36,711 nucleotides of DNA from an uncultured Clostridia bacterium (lineage in GTDB: Bacteria; Bacillota; Clostridia; Oscillospirales; Acutalibacteraceae): NCBI GenBank assembly GCA_944412445.1, contig CALYBJ010000022.1, positions 1 through 36,711 of the forward strand, written 5' to 3'. The position numbers and the translations under genes were made by a program. This document shows positions 1 through 7,940 of the stretch, piece after piece. Under the pieces are notes generated by a model. The model ran no database searches. It was not told the DNA's origin and saw only the letters and a program-made list of their open reading frames with translations. Positions within the stretch are counted from its first letter, which is position 1. The number at the start of each line of letters is the position of its first letter.

Positions 1-34
1 GATAGCTCTTTTTGTTTTTATAGTCCTATTATAC

Positions 35-194
35 CTATAGCTGTGCCGATTGCACAACTTCTATGCCTTTTTCCTGAATGATTTTACCGTAGCGTCACCT
101 AACTCTTTGGCACACTTTTAGCAGATTTATGTGATGGCACACATCAGAAGTTTCCTCTACCATTGTTGCGTTATCCGCTGCATGAGATGTTTTA
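35..194 (-). pseudogene. Decayed coding remnant
   Basis: On the minus strand this stretch reads like protein only in short pieces. One frame ends in RYGKIIQEKGIEVVQSAQL followed by a stop at 35-37. The adjoining piece CAKELGD is in a different frame, one base out, and stops lie further upstream. It resembles the C-terminus of a gene that has lost its frame, but the family is not recognised. It abuts the frameshifted GNAT gene, so the left edge of the window appears to be decaying DNA. Confidence 0.3.
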
Positions 195-769
195 TTAACA
201 GCGTCGATTTGATTCAAGTATAGCATAATAGAATTTGTCCCCGATGCTTCCGTCTTTTTGATAGCAGTATCTTCTGAATGTTCCCTCAAGAGTCATGCCG
301 ATTTTTTGCATAACCCTGCTTGAACCGATATTCCGTGTATCGCAGCCGGAAGCGATCCTGTCATAATGCACTTGGTCAAACAAATAATCTATTACCGCCT
401 TTGCAGCTTCTGTCATTATGCCTTTGTTCCAATACGGTTTATCAATCTGCCATCCGAGATGACAGGTAAAACATTCGTCGTCTTGAGTAACTACAGCAAT
501 ATTGCCTATAACAACACCTTGAAATTCAATAGCCCAGTTATATGTTGACATTTTATCGTAGCTTTTATCCAGTTTTTCAAAACGGCATTTGTTTCATCTA
601 TTGTTTTATGCGGCTCATAAGAAAGATATTTTACAACATCAGGATTACTTGCCCATTTAAACATATCAGTATTATCGCTTAATTGAAAACGCCTTAAAAT
701 TAACCTTTCGGTTTTTATTGTATTAGTTCCAATGTGATTTAAAGGGCGCAGTAATTCTATATCGCTCAT
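195..769 (-). pseudogene. GNAT N-acetyltransferase (RimJ/RimL type), frameshifted
   Basis: The N-terminal piece (506-769) reads TERLILRRFQLSDNTDMFKW, the usual start of RimJ/RimL-like acetyltransferases, and continues to VLKNWIK. The C-terminal piece (195-551) continues STYNWAIEFQGVVIGNIAV and carries the acetyl-CoA region (GWQIDKPYWNKGIMTEAAKA, then RNIGSSRVMQKIGM). The two join perfectly (WIKSYDKMSTYNWAIEF) if one A is restored in the AAAA run near 560. The gene is otherwise full length, about 190 aa, so this is either a very recent pseudogene or a sequencing error in a homopolymer. The substrate cannot be inferred; relatives acetylate protein N-termini, antibiotics or small amines. Confidence 0.8.
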
Positions 770-792
770 TTTATTTACCTTCTCAATTTTAT

Positions 793-1020
793 TTAATCTG
801 TTAATTTATCCTTGAACGCTTCTATTATAGCGCCGCTGACTTCCTGCGACTGAACTTTCGCCCAATGCTGCGCGGTGTTTCTTTTTAGGGATAGCTTTAA
901 TGTCAAGGTTATATTTTTTTGCTATTTTACCTTTTTTGTATTTCTCGGCTTGATTTTACCGTGTGCATAGCACTGTAACAGTCATCCGTAAAATGTTAAG
1001 TCGAAAAATATCAGTATTTT
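793..1020 (-). pseudogene. Coding remnant of unknown family
   Basis: Three minus-strand frames each hold a protein-like piece: TDDCYSAMHTVKSS, then AEKYKKGKIAKKYNLDIKAI, then NTAQHWAKVQSQEVSGAIIE continuing to a stop at 793-795. They follow one another along the strand with single-base frame changes, as in a decayed C-terminal gene fragment. No start codon or family was recognised. Confidence 0.35.
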
Positions 1021-1038
1021 AATATTTTATAATGTGAA

Positions 1039-1874
1039 CTATCCTTGCAATGCAAATATTTTATAATATTCCATTAAATCCTTTACGCTAAGATTTGCCG
1101 TTTCGGTTAGGCTGAATTTATTAAGCAGAAATTTTATAAATTCACAGCCTAAAAAATATCCAACATCGCTGTGACCTTTATAGCTGCACCAGTCTACGAA
1201 GAAATCCTGGGTGCTTTCATTATTGTTGATACGCCGCAGGTATTCTTTTTTTATTTCGCTTTTGTTTTCATTGCACCAGTCAAGCCAGCCGTTTATATTT
1301 TGGTGATAATAGCTGTCATCTCCGCACAGATATGCTCGCAGGTCATGGCGATGCCTTCCTGATACAGCTGAACCATGGAGCTTTCACTGCCGGAGCGTGC
1401 TTCAGGGTAGAGATTGCCGCAGATTTTGTGCCATATATGGCCGATTTCATGAAAGATCAGAGCCTGCATGGACTCTTCGTCCTGCCAGTTTAGCTCCACA
1501 ACCTTTTCGATGCCGATTAAAATAGCGTCACGGCCGTCAAGGGAGGTTGCCCAGCCTGCTCCGTTGCATAAGCCTAAATATAAAATAATGTCAAGGACTG
1601 GTTCACTTTCAAAAAGTCTGCCGATACTGTTTTTCAGCCTGGCTGTAACGGAAATAAAGGATTGTTCCGCCCGGGCGCTTTTTTCATTATAATTCAGCAC
1701 GCAGTTTATTATCGGTAATACGGCGTTGTGAAAGTCGTACTCCGAGGCGTCCGATTCGCATTTTTCACACAGCTCGGGAGAAATGTTCCCGACGTATTTT
1801 CTCCAAGCTTCAATGCTGAAAATTCCCTTTTGAAAACAGGAGGAAATTTCTTTAAATGTATTGATAATCTTCAT
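1039..1874 (-). pseudogene. HExxH zinc metallopeptidase-like protein, frameshifted
   Basis: The protein starts MKIINTFKEISSC at 1874 and carries the zinc-protease helix HEIGHIWH, followed by QLYQEGIAM, whose glutamate could be the third zinc ligand. The frame then breaks at about 1335. The next frame continues AYLCGDDSYYHQNINGWLDW and runs to KDLMEYYKIFALQG with a stop at 1039-1041. Restoring one base gives about 278 aa, like the DUF2268-type putative metallopeptidases of clostridia (family placement inferred). A reader using only the first frame would miss the last third. Recent inactivation and a sequencing error are both possible. Confidence 0.75.
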
Positions 1875-2023
1875 GGGGCAGCCCTTTCGTGTATTATTTT
1901 TTTGTAAAAATCAGTTTGATTTTAGATAAAATTATCTGAAAAATATTATATAATTTTTTATAGCACAGATAAATATTTAAGTCAACAAATGTTTTATGCC
2001 GAAGTGCGGATAAAATTATTATG

Positions 2024-2052
2024 TTGAAAAATAAAAAGCCGCGGCGTATAAT
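2024..2052 (+). promoter_or_regulatory. Sigma-A promoter of the LytTR two-component operon
   Basis: TTGAAA (2024-2029) and TATAAT (2047-2052) are separated by 17 bp, close to consensus. Transcription would start near 2059, about 33 nt before the GTG start of the response regulator. ACAGTTTAT (2063-2071) in the short leader matches a single LytTR half-site, but no partner lies at the right spacing. Confidence 0.8.
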
Positions 2053-2091
2053 TTATATTATTACAGTTTATTGCAGCGGGGCGGTGAAGCA

Positions 2092-2805
2092 GTGAAAATA
2101 GCGATTCTTGAAGACGATATGGCGCAGCTCGAATATATAGGAAAGCTTGTTAAAGCCTGGGGAGAAAAAGAAAAAGTACAGCTATGGGTTGATATGTTCA
2201 AAAACAGCGGAGAATTGTTTATGCATTATTCGCCGGGAGTTTACGACTTGTTCCTGCTTGATATTCAGATGAGCGGCGGCAGCGGAATGGACGCCGCAAA
2301 GGAGATTCGCCGCCAGAATGATGACGGGAGTATAATTTTTATAACCGCCGTAAAGGACTATGTTTTTGAAGGCTATAACGTAGGGGCTTACCGGTATCTT
2401 TTAAAGCCTGTTGACAGGGAAGAGCTTTACGAGTGTATAAAGTCTTTGCAGGGGAAAATATCCGAAGAACTAAAAATTTGTTTTGAAACGGAAGAGGGCA
2501 CAATAGCCTTAAGGGCAAAAGATATATTTTACGCCGAGGCATATTCTCATAAAACCATAATTGCATTATCGGATAAAAAATATACAGTATCGGAAAATAT
2601 CACAGGCGTTTTTCAGCGTCTTCCTCACAGCTTTGAAAAGTGCCACAGGTCCTACGCCGTAAATCTTGCCCATGTAAGCTCCGTAACGAAAGACGAAATA
2701 ACTCTTGACAACGGAGAAAAGGTTCCTTTAAGCAGAAGAGCAAGAGGAGATTTTAATAAAAAATTTATAGCGTTTTACAGGGGGTCCGGCAATGGAACTG
2801 AATAA
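2092..2805 (+). CDS. LytTR-family response regulator
   Basis: This 237-aa cytoplasmic DNA-binding regulator has a receiver domain (residues 1-120): acidic pair D8-D9, phospho-acceptor D57 in LLDIQM, FITA and the conserved lysine in LLKPVD. The C-terminal half is a LytTR beta-fold DNA-binding domain (FYAEAYSHKTII, then FEKCHRSYAVNLAHVSSV). GTG at 2092 is preferred because GGGGCGG lies 8 bases upstream; an in-frame TTG at 2071 has no such site. Its end overlaps the kinase gene by 14 nt, so the two are translationally coupled. Relatives (AgrA, VirR, BlpR) activate promoters through two 9-bp direct repeats; such a repeat sits before the ABC genes downstream. Confidence 0.93.
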   Translation: MKIAILEDDMAQLEYIGKLVKAWGEKEKVQLWVDMFKNSGELFMHYSPGVYDLFLLDIQMSGGSGMDAAKEIRRQNDDGSIIFITAVKDYVFEGYNVGAYRYLLKPVDREELYECIKSLQGKISEELKICFETEEGTIALRAKDIFYAEAYSHKTIIALSDKKYTVSENITGVFQRLPHSFEKCHRSYAVNLAHVSSVTKDEITLDNGEKVPLSRRARGDFNKKFIAFYRGSGNGTE

Positions 2806-3529
2806 ATGGCTGATAATTGCTGCCGTTATAATATTATTTGCCGTTATGGTTTTTGCAGTCCGTTATATAAGCAGACGGTACGCCGAGAGAAAAATGGAAA
2901 GCTGGCAGAACGACTTAATGCAGAGACATTATAACGAAGTCGAGAATATGTATAAGCAGATGAGAGGCTGGCGTCATGATTATAAAAATCATATAGCGGC
3001 AATGAAAATATATCTTGAAAATGAAAATTATGAAAAGCTTTCCGAGTATTTAAAGGAGCTTAACGAGGATCTGCACAGCGTGGACACGGTTATCAAGACA
3101 GGCAACGTTATGATGGACGCAATACTTAACAGCAAGCTGTCTTTGGCTAAAGCCAGTAATATACAGACGGACGCCACGGCTCATGTTCCGGAGGAAACAG
3201 GGATAAAGGACATAGATATATGCGTTGTGGTAGGCAATCTTATGGACAACGCCATAGAGAGCTGTTTAAAATTTCAGGACGAAAGCAAAAGGTTTATAAG
3301 AGTTTACATAGGGCTTCTTAAAAAACAGCTTTATATATGCGTAACAAATTCCGCGGGAGGAGAAATAAAAAAGGAAGGAAAAAATTATTTTTCCACAAAG
3401 GGAAATGGGCACGGCTTCGGCATAAAGCGCATTGATAAGATAGTGCAGAAATACGGAGGCTTTGTAAACAGAACCGATGAAACGGACGTTTTCGCAACTG
3501 AAATAACCTTGCCCATAAATATAGATTAA
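2792..3529 (+). CDS. Sensor histidine kinase, GHKL ATPase (AgrC/LytS-like), short form
   Basis: The 245-aa protein has one N-terminal membrane helix (residues 7-24), a coiled linker, the phospho-acceptor box RHDYKNH (H62) and a C-terminal GHKL ATPase domain with N-box VVGNLMDNAIESC and glycine-rich GNGHGFGIKRI. It is the obvious partner of the preceding regulator. AgrC/ComD kinases usually have five to seven membrane helices that bind a peptide; here the sensor is reduced to one helix with almost no extracellular part. It may sense through another membrane protein, for example the adjacent ABC exporters, or respond to an intracellular signal (inference). Confidence 0.9.
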   Translation: MELNKWLIIAAVIILFAVMVFAVRYISRRYAERKMESWQNDLMQRHYNEVENMYKQMRGWRHDYKNHIAAMKIYLENENYEKLSEYLKELNEDLHSVDTVIKTGNVMMDAILNSKLSLAKASNIQTDATAHVPEETGIKDIDICVVVGNLMDNAIESCLKFQDESKRFIRVYIGLLKKQLYICVTNSAGGEIKKEGKNYFSTKGNGHGFGIKRIDKIVQKYGGFVNRTDETDVFATEITLPINID

Positions 3530-3533
3530 ACAT

Positions 3534-3563
3534 ACCGTTTGTGCAAATAATCCTGCCGTTTGC
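3534..3563 (+). promoter_or_regulatory. Candidate LytTR-binding direct repeat
   Basis: ACCGTTTGT (3534-3542) and GCCGTTTGC (3555-3563) are 9-bp direct repeats with starts 21 bp apart, i.e. a 12-bp gap. This is the arrangement recognised by AgrA/LytTR regulators. The first copy fits the published half-site pattern [TA][AC][CA]GTTN[AG][TG] fully, the second in seven of nine positions. They lie just upstream of the ABC operon promoter. The second repeat also lies in the loop of a terminator hairpin, so chance similarity cannot be excluded. Confidence 0.5.
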
Positions 3564-3580
3564 GCAGGATTGTTATTTTT
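3546..3580 (+). terminator. Rho-independent terminator after the kinase gene
   Basis: AATCCTGC (3549-3556) pairs with GCAGGATT (3564-3571) around a 7-nt loop, extendable by three weaker pairs, and is followed by TATTTTT. It lies 17 nt after the kinase stop codon. Confidence 0.7.
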
Positions 3581-3599
3581 AAGGAATAATTGTGATAGT
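3570..3599 (+). promoter_or_regulatory. Weak activator-type promoter of the ABC operon
   Basis: TTGTTA (3570-3575), an 18-bp spacer and GATAGT (3594-3599) preceded by TG make a weak, partly extended -10 promoter. The weak hexamers suit a promoter needing an activator bound at the upstream direct repeat. TATAGT (3599-3604) is an alternative -10. Confidence 0.4.
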
Positions 3600-3625
3600 A
3601 TAGTGACGTCAAAAGGGGTGGTATA

Positions 3626-5440
3626 ATGAAAAAAATCAATAACAGCGTTTTTCGGAAAAATATTACGAATCTTATAAAGCTTATGGTGAAATGCGAAAAA
3701 AAATCGCCGCTGTTTATAGCCTTTTATGCGGTTACCGCCGTACTGTCCCCTGTGCTTACATCGGCAATGCTGAAATTTATGATTGATATCGTTGAATCCG
3801 GCGGCGGCACAGGCAAAATTATTGAAATAATACTTTCAGTTACCGTGTTGTCGGCTGTAATCATGGTTGTAAAATGTTACTTCGAGGAAAAGCGGAAGCT
3901 TATAGGGGCAAAAATCCGGTCCCGGTGCATGAGAATGATACTTGCGAAAAGCATAAGGATTCCCTATGTTAACATGGAAAACAGGGAAAAAAGAAAAAAA
4001 CTTGAAAAAGCCGAGGCTTTTGTATACTCAGGCGACAGCGGAGCTTCTTACGCGGCGAGGCTTTTCGGGGATATGGCAGTAAGCCTTACGGGTATAGCCG
4101 CGGTTTCCGTTTTGATATTCTTTTTAAGCGTGCCTCTTTGGGCAGGGCTTGTTTTAACCGGAGCGGGAATTTTCGCCTGTGTTTGTGTGCTGGCGGAAAA
4201 AGAAAAGAAATACGGCGACGAGCTTATAATAAATGATAAAAAGCTGAGGTATTTGTCTTTCGGAGTTCCTACGGAAACAGCTTCCGCAAAGGATATAAGA
4301 ATATATAATATTTCGTCGTGGTTTTCTCCTCTTATAGACATACTTATAGGAGATCATAAAAGACTTTCGGGGGAGTTTATAAAACCACTGTGTGTTTACA
4401 GCTTCATACACGGAGGGCTGATAATAATAAGAGATGTTTTCGCTCTTTATTTCCTTGTAAGTTCGGTTTTAAAGGGCAGTCTTTCCGCCGGAGATTTCGC
4501 CTTTTACTTCGGCATTATAAACACATTTTCCCTGTGGACAGATAAGCTCGCCCGGCAGACGGGAGACTGCAAAATGCTTTGTATGCAGTTTGCCGATTTC
4601 AGGGAGTTTGCGGAGCAGAAGGACGAAAGTCAGGAGAGAGAAAAATTAAAACCGCCTGTAATCGACGGCGGCTGTGAAATAGAGTTTATGGACGTCAGCT
4701 TTTCCTATGACGGAGAGAAAAAAGCCGTGGACGGCGTTTCCTTTAAAGCGGCAAGGGGAGAAAAAATAGCGGTTGTAGGAGAGAACGGAGCGGGAAAGAC
4801 AACCTGCATGAAGCTTCTTTCGGGGCTTTATTCTCCCGATTCCGGGAAAATAACAATAAACGGCGCAGACTTATCCCTTTTAACTCCCTCTCAGCGGTAC
4901 TCGTTTTTTTCCGCGCTTTTTCAGGACGCCTTTAAACTGGCGGGCACGGTAGGGGAGAATGTGGCGCTGACCTTTGATTTTGACCGTGAAAAAGTGTTAA
5001 ACGCGCTTGTTAAAGCAGGACTCGGTGAAAAGATAAACTCTCTTGAAAAGGGCATCGACACAAATCTTGACAGAGAGCTTTATTCCGACTCGGTTGAGTT
5101 TTCGGGAGGCGAAATGCAGAAGCTGTTTTTGGCGAGAGCGCTTTATAAGGACGCTCCCGTAATAATTCTTGACGAGCCTACCGCCGCTCTTGACCCTATC
5201 GCCGAAAACGAGCTGTATATGCGGTTTAACGAGCTTACCGAAAATAAGACGGCGTTTTATATCTCTCACAGGCTGGCGTCAACAAGGTTCTGCGACCGTA
5301 TAATTTTTCTGAAGGACGGAAAAATCGCCGAAACGGGAACTCATGAGGAGCTGATGGCGAAAAAAGGCGGATACAGGAGAATGTATGATATCCAAAGCTA
5401 TTACTACAACGAGGAAAAAAACAGGGAGGCGTTGTTATGA
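3626..5440 (+). CDS. ABC exporter, fused permease and ATP-binding subunit
   Basis: This 604-aa half-transporter has a membrane domain (about residues 28-310, five to six helices) and a C-terminal nucleotide-binding domain: Walker A GENGAGKTT from residue 385, signature FSGGEMQKLFLARAL, Walker B VIILDEPTAALDP and switch histidine SHRLAS. AAGGGGTGG precedes the ATG. The gene overlaps the next ABC gene by 4 nt (ATGA), so the two probably form a heterodimer. Both sites keep the Walker B glutamate and look catalytically competent. No peptidase domain is present. The exported substrate is unknown; the adjacent LytTR system suggests a peptide, bacteriocin or envelope-stress compound (inference). Confidence 0.93.
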   Translation: MKKINNSVFRKNITNLIKLMVKCEKKSPLFIAFYAVTAVLSPVLTSAMLKFMIDIVESGGGTGKIIEIILSVTVLSAVIMVVKCYFEEKRKLIGAKIRSRCMRMILAKSIRIPYVNMENREKRKKLEKAEAFVYSGDSGASYAARLFGDMAVSLTGIAAVSVLIFFLSVPLWAGLVLTGAGIFACVCVLAEKEKKYGDELIINDKKLRYLSFGVPTETASAKDIRIYNISSWFSPLIDILIGDHKRLSGEFIKPLCVYSFIHGGLIIIRDVFALYFLVSSVLKGSLSAGDFAFYFGIINTFSLWTDKLARQTGDCKMLCMQFADFREFAEQKDESQEREKLKPPVIDGGCEIEFMDVSFSYDGEKKAVDGVSFKAARGEKIAVVGENGAGKTTCMKLLSGLYSPDSGKITINGADLSLLTPSQRYSFFSALFQDAFKLAGTVGENVALTFDFDREKVLNALVKAGLGEKINSLEKGIDTNLDRELYSDSVEFSGGEMQKLFLARALYKDAPVIILDEPTAALDPIAENELYMRFNELTENKTAFYISHRLASTRFCDRIIFLKDGKIAETGTHEELMAKKGGYRRMYDIQSYYYNEEKNREALL

Positions 5441-7266
5441 CTTTTAAGGAAAAACTCCGGTGCGTATCCTTCGTAATTAAAATGTGCAGGAACCGTTCAA
5501 AAAAAATACTTCTGCTGATGGTTTTAAGAAGCTTGTTCTGCGCCGTTCTTCCTTTGATTCCCGCTTATTTTTCATCTGTTATTATCGACGGTCTTACACA
5601 GGGCGGCAATTTAAAAGCCCTTATAAAAAATATTGTGCTGTGCGCCGTTTTGTCAGGAGTTTTTTATTTCGGGAGCGTGGTTTTTAAAAAGCTGTTCTTG
5701 GAGGAGGCGAACATTCTTAAGGATTATGAAAGCAAAACCTTCGAGGAACAGATTTCCTCCATGGATTATGAGCTTCTGGAGGACGCGGACTTCCAAAAAA
5801 ATGTTAAGGCATACAGGGTTGTTTACGAAAACAACGGCGGCGCCGTTTACGGCTTCTGGTTTTTTACGGGCAACTTCTTAGAGGGAGTATTTTCGCTGCT
5901 TTTGTCTCTTGTGCTTATTTACCCGCTTATCGGAAAAATCATTTCCTCCGCCGGAAAAACGGGATTCCTTCCCATTGCCGTACTCTGCATCTTTGTTCTG
6001 TGCATAGCTCTTATTCTTATTCTTGTAGGTAACCGTTATACAAAAATAAACAACAAGGTATACAGGGTTTTTAACGAGATATTTGCGTCATTCAAATATT
6101 GGTTTTATTTTCCCTCCGATTACAGAAAAGGAAAGGAAATAAGGATTTATTCGGCTCAGAAGCTTGTTGAAAGCAAGCATGAGGAGTACATGAAAAAATG
6201 GGAGGGCATAAACAAGAAAAATACCGATATTAAAATAAAATATGACAGCTTCATAGGCGTTCTTCAGGTGCTTATATTAGGAGCCTTTTACCTTTTTACG
6301 GGACTTCAGGCAAAGTGGGGCGCTTTCAGCGTAGGCTCCTTCGCACTTTTTATCGGAGTATCCGCAAGGCTTGCCGAGGGTATCGCCCTGATAACCGCCA
6401 TAACCTTTGTTTTGGGCGTTGTTTCGGACAATATCGGTTATTATAAACGGGTTGTGGAAACTCCCAGAAGAAAATTCAAAGGAACCCTGCCCGTTGAAAA
6501 AAGAGACGACAACCGCTTTGAAATCGAGTTTAAAAACGTTTCCTTTAAATATCCGGGTAGCGATGAATACGCCCTGAAAAATTTAAGCGTAAAGCTTAAC
6601 ATAGGAAAGCATTTCGCAGTTGTGGGCAGAAACGGCTCCGGAAAAACAACCTTTATAAAACTCCTTTACAGGCTTTACGATGTTGACGAGGGTGAAATAA
6701 CCTTAAACGGAATTAACATAAAAAAATATGACCTTAAAGAATATATGAGCCTGTTTTCAGTTGTTTTTCAGGACTTTAAGCTGTTTTCGGTGCCTCTTTC
6801 ACAAAATGTTACAACTTCTCTTGAATATGACGAAGAAAAGCTTTTCCGCTGTCTTGATAAAGCGGGAATACTCGGCAGAGTGGAGGAAATGCCCTTAAAG
6901 GAAAACAGCGTGCTGTATAAGAATTTTGACGACAGGGGAATTGAGATTTCAGGAGGAGAAGCTCAAAAGTTAGCTCTTGCAAGAGCTTTGTATAAGGACG
7001 CGCCTTTTGTAATTCTTGACGAGCCTACGGCGGCTCTTGACCCTGTTTCGGAATTTGAAATTTATAAGAGGTTCAATTCTCTTGTGGAAGACAAAACGGC
7101 GGTTTATATTTCCCACAGACTTTCTTCCTGCCGCTTCTGCAATGAAATTTATGTTTTCGACGGGGGCAGACTTGTTCAAAAGGGAAGTCATGAGGAGCTT
7201 GTCAATATGCCGGGCAAATACAGAGAGCTTTGGACTGCCCAGTCCGTATATTATAACGCTGAATAA
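5437..7266 (+). CDS. ABC exporter, fused permease and ATP-binding subunit (partner)
   Basis: The 609-aa protein has the same architecture as its neighbour: membrane helices over about residues 25-330, then an ATPase domain with Walker A GRNGSGKTT from residue 397, signature ISGGEAQKLALARAL, Walker B VILDEPTAALDP and SHRLSS. Its start is embedded in the end of the preceding gene (ATGA overlap), which indicates translational coupling and equal amounts of both subunits. The ATPase domains share long identical strings (RALYKDAP, LDEPTAALDP), so the pair arose by duplication while the membrane parts diverged, as in heterodimeric exporters. Confidence 0.93.
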   Translation: MTFKEKLRCVSFVIKMCRNRSKKILLLMVLRSLFCAVLPLIPAYFSSVIIDGLTQGGNLKALIKNIVLCAVLSGVFYFGSVVFKKLFLEEANILKDYESKTFEEQISSMDYELLEDADFQKNVKAYRVVYENNGGAVYGFWFFTGNFLEGVFSLLLSLVLIYPLIGKIISSAGKTGFLPIAVLCIFVLCIALILILVGNRYTKINNKVYRVFNEIFASFKYWFYFPSDYRKGKEIRIYSAQKLVESKHEEYMKKWEGINKKNTDIKIKYDSFIGVLQVLILGAFYLFTGLQAKWGAFSVGSFALFIGVSARLAEGIALITAITFVLGVVSDNIGYYKRVVETPRRKFKGTLPVEKRDDNRFEIEFKNVSFKYPGSDEYALKNLSVKLNIGKHFAVVGRNGSGKTTFIKLLYRLYDVDEGEITLNGINIKKYDLKEYMSLFSVVFQDFKLFSVPLSQNVTTSLEYDEEKLFRCLDKAGILGRVEEMPLKENSVLYKNFDDRGIEISGGEAQKLALARALYKDAPFVILDEPTAALDPVSEFEIYKRFNSLVEDKTAVYISHRLSSCRFCNEIYVFDGGRLVQKGSHEELVNMPGKYRELWTAQSVYYNAE

Positions 7267-7281
7267 AGCGAATATAATGCA

Positions 7282-7313
7282 AATACGCCTTCCGTATCGG
7301 AAAGCGTATTTTT
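7282..7313 (+). terminator. Terminator of the ABC operon
   Basis: AATACGC and GCGTATT form the outer stem, TCC/GGA an inner stem, followed by a run of T. It begins 15 nt after the second ABC stop codon. Confidence 0.8.
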
Positions 7314-7361
7314 CCATTTTCAAAATGTTTCATTATTTCAAATATTATATATTTAGCAATG

Positions 7362-7577
7362 CTATTCTTTTTTATCACTATTATTACTTTTGCTTAGCAT
7401 ATCACTAATGTAATTGAGCTTTTTTATAACGGTAATCAATCCGGTAATAACTGAGGCGGTCAAACCGGACAGTATTGCAAAAATTAACTGAATCATATTA
7501 GCATCGGAAATAAAAGATGATATTATAAGGGCGAGCCATGCAGCCGCAAAGAAAACAACAATTGGTATTATAATCAT
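7362..7577 (-). CDS. Small two-helix membrane protein
   Basis: The 71-aa protein has two hydrophobic segments (residues 1-22 and 28-50) and a charged tail (SKSNNSDKKE), resembling holin-like or other small membrane proteins; no family is recognised. The only in-frame ATG is at 7577, yet the good Shine-Dalgarno AGGAGG lies more than 20 nt upstream of it. In-frame codons just after that site (FSLTETAK) include no normal start codon. Either the original start has mutated or the real start is non-standard. It is convergent with the ABC operon. Confidence 0.5.
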   Translation of the reverse strand: MIIIPIVVFFAAAWLALIISSFISDANMIQLIFAILSGLTASVITGLITVIKKLNYISDMLSKSNNSDKKE

Positions 7578-7867
7578 TTTCGCAGTCTCAGTTAAACTGA
7601 ACCTCCTGTATTATTTTTTTGTAAACTTATATACAATTTCACAAAACAACCCAATTTGATTATAAATCGAATTATCAATTAATTAAAGAAAATAATATGA
7701 ATACAGTAAATTTCTCTGTTTTAAATAATTTTTTATTTTGTATTTTGGTGATATATACTAATGCTTTGAGCAATTTTGAAAGTTATATTAAGTGACAGTA
7801 ACGGATAGGCTGAAGCGAATAGTATGCCGGAAACCTATGCTGTAATTTATAATATTCATATTAAAAA
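7578..7867. other. Intergenic region without genes
   Basis: About 290 AT-rich bases separate the small membrane gene from the terminator of the 4Fe-4S gene. No ORF with a ribosome site was seen on either strand. The only structured part noticed is the potential stem at 7795-7843, listed separately. Confidence 0.6.
7795..7843 (+). other. Potential structured RNA or DNA element
   Basis: ACAG (7795-7798) can pair with CTGT (7840-7843), and ATAGG (7805-7809) with CCTAT (7834-7838), enclosing a purine-rich internal loop. Local GC content is higher than the surrounding AT-rich DNA. It matches no riboswitch class I know, so it is only a weak candidate. Confidence 0.2.
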
Positions 7868-7903
7868 CCGTTATTATCAAAGTTTAGGCTCTGATAATAA
7901 CGG
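7868..7903 (-). terminator. Terminator of the 4Fe-4S protein gene
   Basis: CCGTTATTATCA (7868-7879) and TGATAATAACGG (7892-7903) are perfect complements around a 12-nt loop. On the minus strand the stem is followed by TTTTTAAT, as expected after the gene ending at 7941. The plus strand also has a short T run, so it may work both ways. Confidence 0.8.
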
Positions 7904-7940
7904 CTGAATTTTTATAATGCAGTTATTTATTGCAGCTTAC

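Noticed and set aside
2020..2071. LytTR operator in front of the two-component genes
   Set aside because: One good half-site (ACAGTTTAT, 2063-2071) exists, but no partner lies at the required 21-bp spacing.
7795..7843. Cobalamin, c-di-GMP or other known riboswitch
   Set aside because: Key conserved boxes of these classes are missing and the element does not precede a plus-strand gene.
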